Shown here: in pieces, positions 53,844-64,000 of the stretch
Position numbering within the stretch: position 1 is the first letter of the stretch
How the letters are laid out: each line of letters begins with the position of its first letter
Translations under genes and position numbers: made by a program
Source: Ashinkailepas kermadecensis
Lineage: Eukaryota; Arthropoda; Thecostraca; Neolepadidae
Assembly: GCA_034440615.1 (NCBI GenBank)
Contig: JAOTOM010002949.1
Coordinates: 61,494-125,493, forward strand
Reading direction: 5' to 3'
Length of the DNA: 64,000 nt
Notes under the pieces: generated by a model
Told to the model about the DNA's origin: nothing
Databases searched by the model: none
Seen by the model: the letters and a program-made list of their open reading frames with translations, nothing else

Positions 53844-54963
53844 GATTTTGCCACCACGTACAGGGTCGGCCGGCCAATTGCCACTGTGATTTTTGCACCA
53901 TTAGCTCATTTGGTTCGTCCGCTTGCGCCATTTGAAATACTGGCCCAGCCTGAGCCTATGTCGCACATTTGCACATGCCACGTGGCACCCATGACACGCA
54001 CGTGCGCCATTACAACTCAAGCGATCCCAGACGTGTGCCAAATTTCACCCGCCTATCTGCAACAGTGGGGCCACACGGCCAATTTTCCACAGTGACGTCG
54101 TCGTCGTCGTCGGACACTACGTCATAAAAGAAGAAATGTGATTTAACCAGAGTTAAATCAAGTTAAAACTCGAACGGCGAGGCGACGGACCGCACAGCTG
54201 GGTGGTCGTAAACACGAGAGGTGAGGGTGCCTTATCTGGAGGGGGGAGCTCACGGGAAGGACGGACGCCGGACCGCGCAGTCTGGTGACACGCGCGGAGG
54301 ACGTCGGACAGCGTCACCAGAGAGCGACGTCTTCCCACCGATTCTACAGGAGTTGACGTTTCTTCCTACGCAGACGCCGACTTCATCCGTCTGGTCACAA
54401 ACCGGTCGTACACAATCATTCATAGCATACACGCCATGACCTTAGCATTCCGGACCTTTCCTGTCGTTAATTGAGAGTACTTGTAGTGATGTTTTACAGT
54501 ACATTATTTGAGGATATGGAGGTGTGGTCCTCCCTGCACCTGTCCAACTCCTCTGGAGCCACATTCACCTTAGTCCTCAGCTACATGTGTTATCATTCGA
54601 TGGAGTGTTCTATTTCACATTAGTACTGAGAGAGCATGGTGCATGGTGCCCTAATTGGTCGCAATGCTACATGGATGGTACGAGGACTGCAACGAATAAC
54701 TGCCGTAATGCAGCAGTGCGGGATGTTGTATCTGGGTATCCGAACTGTTCCCCGAAGTGACAATATATTAATATGTGTGCCGATTCATTATCTCAATTGG
54801 TAAACATGCATCCATGTCTGCAAGTTTTGTGGCACACAGTAGTCATGTGGGTCTATTATGCAGATTAATGTTATGAAGTAAATGCTCACTGTAAAACACA
54901 TTTTATTTTGTTGGCATTCTGGGGGCATCAAGTGCTGAAACCAAAAATATATCTGTGTTGCAG

Positions 54964-55264
54964 GCCGCAGCAATGCCAACTGAAATTCAAGAAGCTGTTG
55001 TCCACCTTTAAAAGGGTGATGGCTGCAAACAGCGTAAGCGGTGCCGGCCGCCAGACCATGCGCCACTTTGGCGTAATCCAACGATTATGGGGCCACCGAC
55101 CCGCGGTCGCCCGTCAGCATGGCCTCACGGTGCGGACGGCAGTCCAGGCCATGGCAGATGAAGAGTCGGTGGTGATCGACTCCGATGAGACCGTCTTCCA
55201 CGGGAACGTCGAGGCATGGGAGATGAACACTGATGATGTATCAACTATATTGCAGGACTCATCG
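54964..55264 (+). CDS. Exon H of array gene (copy 1)
   Basis: Acceptor TGTGTTGCAG and donor TCATCG|GTAAGC. The 100 codons read PQQCQLKFKKLLSTFKRVMA, then SGAGRQTMRHFGVIQRLWGH, VIDSDETVFHGNVEAWEMN and TILQDSS. Copy 3 (63249-63550) is open. In copy 2 (59104-59403) one A of the AAAA run at 59149-59153 is missing, which shifts the frame. Confidence 0.6.
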
Positions 55265-55467
55265 GTAAGCATGACAATATACGATGAATGGCTCATCTCG
55301 CCACTCACTGCATGCGTTTTTGGGGCATTACCTCGTATGAACACGCTCAAGCTTACTTTGTTCATTCCCATTGTACCTGTTCAACTTCAACATTGACGCT
55401 GGTGGATGTTATCCCAATGCCAATGCAGCTTCAGTTGGTTTGTATCGGGAAGACTCCATGTGTACAA

Positions 55468-55739
55468 CTCGATGGAAGCTGCCGACGGCCGGAGGATGGT
55501 ACAGTGGGAACATAGGTGAAAGTGTCAACGCACGCCACGCGCAAAAAACAACCGGTACAAATGTGCCCTGGTTAGCTTTGTCTTGTTATGGTATTTGATA
55601 ATTTAGCATGCTCTACTTAATGTGCTGGCAGGTATTCGATGCGATCGACAACGCTCTGCGCCTGCAGCCATTCAACGGGCGCAAGTTCGTAGTGGCGGTG
55701 CATCATTTCATCTCCTTCATACAAACCAAGAAATGTCAC

Positions 55740-55812
<73 letters not shown>

Positions 55813-58800
55813 CATGGAGTCTGGACGTATCTGATATCTACGTTGCAATGCAGTTGCAGAGTGCGATCGGGCAATGGCCCGGCGCCAGCAGCGGAAACGC
55901 GACCCCCGCCTGGCGCTGGAGATATCCGATCGTGCTCAGATGGAAGCCATCTGCCAGGACTTTCTCGACCGCACGACCCGCAAGCCACCGGAGTCGCCCG
56001 CCCGCTCAATGACTAGATGGCGTGATCTACCCGAGGGCAAAAGTCCACTACCGTCAATAGGCCGTAGTGGTAGCCACCACTCTTGTGACTAACTTTCTCA
56101 CAGTATCGTAGTTTGCATGACTACTTCTGGATGGCGTTATGGTGGTTTCTAATCGATATTCTCGGAACCGGCACCGATTAACTGCACAGCACTTCGATGT
56201 TAACGGTGAATTTGACCGACCAGTGACTGTTGCGTGCACATTCCACCAGTGCTTCATGCGGACATCGCACACACCACGAACATAGTATTAAGAGTAAGTA
56301 CACTTGCTATAAATTCTTCTACCATTTTCTTCTTTGTGGGTTGTTTACATGCTTCCAGAAGCAAAACTTGCGCTCGTATAAACTTTATACCATAAATACC
56401 GCCCCTTACCCGGCCGAAGAGCATGTACCATTATTGTCTCGTGCACTACCTCTCAAGGCGCCTTGCCTCACTGTGAAGCGTATACTGTGCACTGGGCAGT
56501 GACTTCAGGAAGTTAAACCTTCTTTCAGCCCACACCTCGTCGGTGCTCGCTGGGGCGAAGAGCTCTACGACGAAGGTGGGCTGTCGGCGAGCTGGACATA
56601 GCCGAGGAGCCCAGTATCGTCGGCAAGTTCGTCAACAGCAGGAACAGGGCGTTTCACAACGTCACGGTCAGTCTCAACGCGCAGTGCATGCACCAGGGTG
56701 CAGAGATGTGGTGATCAATGCCATTAACTCCTACTTGGCATCAAGTCCTTCCATTGCCTTTCGTACCCAATTGATGAACACATATCATATACAGTAATGC
56801 AACTTTATCCATGATGGCGAAATGAATGGTAACATTCAGAAACGTGTGCGGCAGTTATGCCCATAACACCTTGCACTCGTGTGTGGATCCGCAAATGGAT
56901 GCAACGAATATTGATCTTTGCGAATAGCGTATAAGTCGTTATTTTCATCGTGTTATGGTACGTTTCGTTATCACAAGTAAGTTTCCTAACAGTACATCGC
57001 AATAACAAATTAAACATGTGCGGCTTTGCCGACTAACGAAGTGTGTCTCCCGGTGCAAAGCTGTGATCATATAGGTCTGCTTTGTCAATGGGATCGGCAA
57101 CTGCGGGAGCGCCGAGTGCTGCAGGGCTTCAGCGAGACGACGTCCGCTGAGGCGCGTGCACACTCCGTGCAGACGGCCGGACGCCACTACACGGCGTTCG
57201 GCCACCAGGACCGTGTGTATCGCTACCTGCGGACATTCCGGCGGGCGGCACTTGTGAGCACCTCATTGTGGCATACAGCGTGGAAATCGTTGAGATTCGG
57301 CCCACTGCCAGCTAGCATTTATGGATATTCCAGAGGTATTGATTTGTTTCTTCAAATCCGTACACCAACTCATTTCCTTCATGTATCACAGGCAATGAAG
57401 CGAGTGACAGCCGACCATGCCCTCAATAAGTATTTTCTAACTGGTGCTGTATCCCATGGGTAAACGTTCTTTGGACGCCAATGCTCGCTAATATTCATAT
57501 TTATTCCAGCCGTAGTTACTTTTGTTGTCGAAGCGAGGAACAGGACACCTGCTTCCCGCCGGTCGCATTTGGAAGCCCCGGCCCCCGGATGCCCTGGGAG
57601 TCTGCCTCGTCTCCGCCGTCCTCTCTCCCTCTCAGTTGCGCCCACTATGTCGTCTGAAGAGGAACGCTGCTTCAGTGAGGAGGAGAGGGCCGAGGCCGAA
57701 CTTATGTTCACCCGGCTGGTCGACCAGGACCCAGAAGACATCCCCCGATTTCTGCCCGAGGTTGTTCTGGACCTCGGGCCCGACGAGTTTCGGGGCGTTG
57801 CCCATCTCCAGGAGGTCGTGACCCGGAGGCGAAGACGGCTGGGAAAAATATTTCACCCCGACCGGCACGGAGACCGCCACGGGGTGGCCTTCCACACTTG
57901 GTTTCCCCGCAGCAGCCGTTTATATTTTTCACGGCCTGAGTCTATGGGCGACATTTGCACGTGCGACCCACAAGCGTGAGATTTTGCCACCACGTACAGG
58001 GTCGGCCGGCCAATTGCCACTGTGATTTTTGCACCATTAGCTCATTTGGTTCGTCCGCTTGCGCCATTTGAAATACTCGCCCAGCCTGAGCCTATGTCGC
58101 ACATTTGCACATGCCACGTGGCACCCATGACACGCACGTGTGCCATTACAACTCAAGCGATCCCAGACGTGTGCCAAATTTCACCCGCCTATCTGCAACA
58201 GTGGGGCCACACGGCCAATTTTCCACAGTGACGTCGTCGTCGTCGTGGGACACTACGTCATAAAAGAAGAAATGTGATTTAACCAGAGTTAAATCAAGTT
58301 AAAACTCGAACGGCGAGGCGACGGACCGCACAGCTGGGTGGTCGTAAACACGAGAGGTGAGGGTGCCTTATCTGGAGGGGGGAGCTCACGGGAAGGACGG
58401 ACGCCGGACCGCGCAGTCTGGTGACACGCGCGGAGGACGTCGGACAGTGCACGTCACCAGAGAGCGACGTCTTCCCACCGATTCTACAGGAGTTGACGTT
58501 TCTTCCTACGCAGACGCCGACTTCATCCGTCTGGTCACAAACCGGTCGTACACAATCATTCATAGCATACACGCCATGACCTTAGCATTCCGGACCTTTC
58601 CTGTCGTTAATTGAGAGTACTTGTAGTGATGTTTTACAGTACATTATTTGAGGATATGGAGGTGTGGTCCTCCCTGCACCTGTCCAACTCCTCTGGAGCC
58701 ACATTCACCTTAGTCCTCAGCTACATGTGTTATCATTCGATGGAGTGTTCTATGTCACATTAGTACTGAGAGAGCATGGTGCATGGTGCCCTAATTGGTC

Positions 58801-59606
58801 GCAATGCTACATGGATGGTACGAGGACTGCAACGAATAACTGCCGTAATGCAGCAGTGCGGGATGTTGTATCTGGGTATCCGAACTGTTCCCCGAAGTGA
58901 CAATATATTAATATGTGTGCCGATTCATTATCTCAATTGGTAAACATGCATCCATGTCTGCAAGTTTTGTGGCACACAGTAGTCATGTGGGTCTATTATG
59001 CAGATTAATGTTATGAAGTAAATGCTCACTGTAAAACACATTTTATTTTGTTGGCATTCTGGGGGCATCAAGTGCTGAAACCAAAAATATATCTGTGTTG
59101 CAGGCCGCAGCAATGCCAACTGAAATTCAAGAAGCTGTTGTCCACCTTTAAAGGGTGATGGCTGCAAACAGCGTAAGCGGTGCCGGCCGCCAGACCATGC
59201 GCCACTTTGGCGTAATCCAACGATTATGGGGCCACCGACCCGCGGTCGCCCGTCAGCATGGCCTCACGGTGCGGACGGCAGTCCAGGCCATGGAAGATGA
59301 AGAGTCGGTGGTGATCGACTCCGATGATACCGTCTTCCACGGGAACGTCGAGGCATGGGAGATGAACACTGATGATGTATCAACTATATTGCAGGACTCA
59401 TCGGTAAGCATGACAATATACGATGAATGGCTCATCTCGCCACTCACTGCATGCGTTTTTGGGGCATTACCTCGTATGAACACGCTCAAGCTTACTTTGT
59501 TCATTCCCATTGTACCTGTTCAACTTCAACATTGACGCTGGTGGATGTTATCCCAATGCCAATGCAGCTTCAGTTGGTTTGTATCGGGAAGACTCCATGT
59601 GTACAA
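55468..59606 (+). repeat. Tandem array copy 2 (4139 bp)
   Basis: Nearly identical to copy 3. It lacks exon C and 17 bp of exon D, and has a one-base loss in exon H. The TA run at 55744-55792 is followed by (GT)n to 55812. Confidence 0.95.
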
Positions 59607-59881
59607 CTCGATGGAAGCTGCCGACGGCCGGAGGATGGTACAGTGGGAACATAGGTGAAAGTGTCAACGCACGCCACGCGCAAAAAAACAACCGGTACAA
59701 ATGTGCCCTGGTTAGCTTTGTCTTGTTATGGTATTTGATAATTTAGCATGCTCTACTTAATGTGCTGGCAGGTATTCGATGCGATCGACAACGCTCTGCG
59801 CCTGCAGCCATTCAACGGGCGCAAGTTCGTAGTGGCGGTGCATCATTTCATCTCCTTCATACAAACCAAGAAATGTCACCT

Positions 59882-59961
<80 letters not shown>

Positions 59962-62900
59962 CATGGAGTCTGGACGTATCTGATATCTACGTTGCAATGC
60001 AGTTGCAGAGTGCGATCGGGCAATGGCCCGGCGCCAGCAGCGGAAACGCGACCCCCGCCTGGCGCTGGAGATATCCGATCGTGCTCAGATGGAAGCCATC
60101 TGCCAGGACTTTCTCGACCGCACGACCCGCAAGCCACCGGAGTCGCCCGCCCGCTCAATGACTAGATGGCGTGATCTACCCGAGGGCAAAAGTCCACTAC
60201 CGTCAATAGGCCGTAGTGGTAGCCACCACCCTTGTGACTAACTTTCTCACAGTATCGTAGTTTGCATGACTACTTCTGGATGGCGTTATGGTGGTTTCTA
60301 ATCGATATACTCGGAACCGGCACCGATTAACTGCACAGCACTTCGATGTTAACGGTGAATTTGACCGACCAGTGACTGTTGCGTGCACATTCCACCAGTG
60401 CTTCATGCGGACATCGCACACACCACGAACATAGTATTAAGAGTAAGTACACTTGCTATAAATTCTTGTACCATTTTCTTCTTTGTGGGTTGTTTACATG
60501 CTTCCAGAAGCAAAACTTGCGCTCGTATAAACTTTATACCATAAATACCGCCCCTTACCCGGCCGAAGAGCATGTACCATTATTGTCTCGTGCACTACCT
60601 CTCAAGGCGCCTTGCCTCACTGTGAAGCGTATACTGTGCACTGGGCAGTGACTTCAGGAAGTTAAACCTTCTTTCAGCCCACACCTAGTCGGTGCTCGCT
60701 GGGGCGAAGAGCTCTACGACGAAGGTGGGCTGTCGGCGAGCTGGACATAGCCGAGGAGCCCAGTATCGTCGGCAAGTTCGTCAACAGCAGGAACAGGGCG
60801 TTTCACAACGTCACGGTCAGTCTCAACGCGCAGTGCATGCACCAGGGTGCAGAGATGTGGTGATCAATGCCATTAACTCCTACTTGGCATCAAGTCCTTC
60901 CATTGCCTTTCGTACCCAATTGATGAACACATATCATATACAGTAATGCAACTTTATCCATGATGGCGAAATGAATGGTAACATTCAGAAACGTGTGCGG
61001 CAGTTATGCCCATAACACCTTGCACTCGTGTGCGGATCCGCAAATGGATGCAACGAATATTGATCTTTGCGAAGAGCGTATAAGTCGTTATTTTCATCGT
61101 GTTATGGTACGTTTCGTTATCACAAGTAAGTTTCCTAACAGTACATCGCAATAACAAATTAAACATGTGCGGCTTTGCCGACTAACGAAGTGTGTCTCCC
61201 GGTGCAAAGCTGTGATCATATAGGTCTGCTTTGTCAATGGGATCGGCAACTGCGGGAGCGCCGAGTGCTGCAGGGCTTCAGCGAGACGACGTCCGCTGAG
61301 GCGCGTGCACACTCCGTGCAGACGGCCGGACGCCACTACACGGCGTTCGGCCACCAGGACCGTGTGTATCGCTACCTGCGGACATTCCGGCGGGCGGCAC
61401 TTGTGAGCACCTCATTGTGGCATACAGCGTGGAAATCGTTGACATTCGGCCCACTGCCAGCTAGCATTTATGGATATTCCAGAGGTATTGATTTGTTTCT
61501 TCAAATCCGTACACCAACTCATTTCCTTCATGTATCACAGGCAATGAAGCGAGTGACAGCCGACCATGCCCTCAATAAGTATTTTCTAACTGGTGCTGTA
61601 TCCCATGGGTAAACGTTCTTTGGACGCCAATGCTCGCTAATTTTCATAGTTATTCCAGCCGTAGTTACTTTTGTTGTCGAAGCGAGGAACAGGACACCTG
61701 CTTCCCGCCGGTCGCATTTGGAAGCCCCGGCCCCCGGATGCCCTGGGAGTCTGCCTCGTCTCCGCCGTCCTCTCTCCCTCTCAGTTGCGCCCACTATGTC
61801 GTCTGAAGAGGAACGCTGCTTCAGTGAGGAGGAGAGGGCCGAGGCCGAACTTATGTTCACCCGGCTGGTCGACCAGGACCCAGAAGACATCCCCCGATTT
61901 CTGCCCGAGGTTGTTCTGGACCTCGGGCCCGACGAGTTTCGGGGCGTTGCCCATCTCCAGGAGGTCGTGACCCGGAGGCGAAGACGGCTGGGAAAAATAT
62001 TTCACCCCGACCGGCACGGAGACCGCCACGGGGTGGCCTTCCACACTTGGTTTCCCCGCAGCAGCCGTTTATATTTTTCACGGCCTGAGTCTATGGGCGA
62101 CATTTGCACGTGCGACCCACAAGCGTGAGATTTTGCCACCACGTACAGGGTCGGCCGGCCAATTGCCACTGTGATTTTTGCACCATTAGCTCATTTGGTT
62201 CGTCCGCTTGCGCCATTTGAAATACTCGCCCAGCCTGAGCCTATGTCGCACATTTGCACATGCCACGTGGCACCCATGACACGCACGTGTGCCATTACAA
62301 CTCAAGCGATCCCAGACGTGTGCCAAATTTCACCCGCCTATCTGCAACAGTGGGGCCACACGGCCAATTTTCCACAGTGACGTCGTCGTCGTCGTGGGAC
62401 ACTACGTCATAAAAGAAGAAATGTGATTTAACCAGAGTTAAATCAAGTTAAAACTCGAACGGCGAGGCGACGGACCGCACAGCTGGGTGGTCGTAAACAC
62501 GAGAGGTGAGGGTGCCTTATCTGGAGGGGGGAGCTCACGGGAAGGACGGACGCCAGACCGCGCAGTCTGGTGACACGCGCGGAGGACGTCGGACAGCGTC
62601 ACCAGAGAGCGACGTCTTCCCACCGATTCTACAGGAGTTGACGTTTCTTCCTACGCAGACGCCGACTTCATCCGTCTGGTCACAAACCGGTCGTACACAA
62701 TCATTCATAGCATACACGCCATGACCTTAGCATTCCGGACCTTTCCTGTCGTTAATTGAGAGTACTTGTAGTGATGTTTTACAGTACATTATTTGAGGAT
62801 ATGGAGGTGTGGTCCTCCCTGCCCCTGTCCAACTCCTCTGGAGCCACATTCACCTTAGTCCTCAGCTACATGTGTTATCATTCGATGGAGTGTTCTATTT

Positions 62901-63752
62901 CACATCAGTACTGAGAGAGCATGGTGCATGGTGCCCTAATTGGTCGCAATGCTACATGGATGGTACGAGGACTGCAACGAATAACTGCCGTAATGCAGCA
63001 GTGCGGGATGTTGTATCTGAGTATCCGAACTGTTCCCCGAAGTGACAATATATTAATATGTGTGCCGATTCATTATCTCAATTGGTAAACATGCATCCAT
63101 GTCTGCAAGTTTTGTGGCACACAGTAGTCATGTGGGTCTATTATGCAGATTAATGTTATGAAGTAAATGCTCACTGTAAAACACATTTTATTTTGTTGGC
63201 ATTCTGGGGGCATCAAGTGCTGAAACCAAAAATATATCTGTGTTGCAGGCCGCAGCAATGCCAACTGAAATTCAAGAAGCTGTTGTCCACCTTTAAAAGG
63301 GTGATGGCTGCAAACAGCGCAAGCGGTGCCGGCCGCCAGACCATGCGCCACTTTGGCGTAATCCAACGATTATGGGGCCACCGACCCGCGGTCGCCCGTC
63401 AGCATGGCCTCACGGTGCGGACGGCAGTCCAGGCCATGGAAGATGAAGAGTCGGTGGTGATCGACTCCGATGAGACCGTCTTCCACGGGAACGTCGAGGC
63501 ATGGGAGATGAACACTGATGATGTATCAACTATATTGCAGGACTCATCGGTAAGCATGACAATATACGATGAATGGCTCATCTCGCCACTCACTGCATGC
63601 GTTTTTGGGGCATTACCTCGTATGAACACGCTCAAGCTTACTTTGTTCATTCCCATTGTACCTGTTCAACTTCAACATTGACGCTGGTGGATGTTATCCC
63701 AATGCCAATGCAGCTTCAGTTGGTTTGTATCGGGAAGACTCGATGTGTACAA
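59607..63752 (+). repeat. Tandem array copy 3 (4146 bp)
   Basis: Carries the same exon C and exon D deletions as copy 2 but has an intact exon H. The TA/GT run at 59884-59961 is longer than in copy 2. Confidence 0.95.
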
Positions 63753-64000
63753 CTCGATGGAAGCTGCCGACGGCCGGAGGATGGTACAGTGGGAACATAG
63801 GTGAAAGTGTCAACGCACGCCACGCGCAAAAAAACAACCGGTACAAATGTGCCCTGGTTAGCTTTGTCTTGTTATGGTATTTGATAATTTAGCATGCTCT
63901 ACTTAATGTGCTGGCAGGTATTCGATGCGATCGACAACGCTCTGCGCCTGCAGCCATTCAACGGGCGCAAGTTCGTAGTGGCGGTGCATCATTTCATCTC
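63753..64000 (+). repeat. Tandem array copy 4, cut by window end
   Basis: Starts at the same CTCGATGGAA boundary and includes exon A from 63918, with the Q, V and I variants of copies 2 and 3. The array continues beyond the window. Confidence 0.93.

Larger units (their letters stand above)
50992..55467 (+). repeat. Tandem array copy 1 (4476 bp), most complete
   Basis: The unit starts at CTCGATGGAA and contains several exon-like segments of an unidentified plus-strand gene, a (TA)n run at 51269-51333 and a GC-rich ORF. The same start recurs at 55468, 59607 and 63753. Copy 1 is about 337 bp longer than copy 2, mainly because it keeps 51719-52044 with a good exon. Confidence 0.95.

Overview
The window is eukaryotic genomic DNA, most likely from an arthropod and possibly a crustacean. 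It has split genes with GT-AG introns, long TA and TG microsatellites, tRNA-derived SINEs, I-clade and CR1-type LINEs, and scattered CCTAACC blocks that resemble the arthropod TTAGG telomere motif. The species cannot be named from the sequence. No bacterial operon, CRISPR array or rRNA gene is visible.

Left half (1-27.2 kb): one gene fills this part on the minus strand. It is an ortholog of TONSL (tonsoku-like), the histone-reading scaffold that works with MMS22L in homologous recombination at stalled replication forks. Twelve exons were placed. Their reading phases match at every junction and they give about 712 codons, running from the C-terminal part of the TPR region through the ankyrin domain, the acidic/linker region and the ubiquitin-like segment. 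The leucine-rich C-terminus lies beyond base 1, and the first TPR exons were not found. The introns hold a full-length 6.27 kb I-clade LINE with a 16-bp target site duplication, a degenerate relative with a 12-bp duplication, two SINEs, a CR1 relic, a fold-back MITE and several minisatellites. In four places a repeat or a target site duplication copies a splice site.

Middle (27.2-49 kb): a mobile-element cluster on the plus strand. It holds a decayed reverse transcriptase-RNase H element whose RNase H resembles hepadnaviral and DIRS-type enzymes, a CR1-type LINE with an esterase-like ORF1, and a 4.8 kb DNA transposon with about 240-bp terminal inverted repeats and a frameshifted transposase. 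After it come a poly-C tract, a chromodomain ORF, a Helitron helicase scrap and a LINE scrap carrying a 52-bp insertion.

Right (49-64 kb): a plus-strand multi-exon gene that I cannot identify, followed by a tandem array of a 4.1-4.5 kb exon-bearing unit (three copies plus the start of a fourth). The first copy is the most complete. Copies two and three share deletions that remove one exon and shift another.

The most interesting signals are: (1) a hairpin 3' tail shared by the I-clade LINEs, a tRNA-SINE and several tail-only insertions, one of them a 52-bp insertion with a target site duplication; (2) repeated duplication of splice sites in TONSL; (3) the hepadna/DIRS-like RT-RNase H element; (4) the exon-bearing tandem array.
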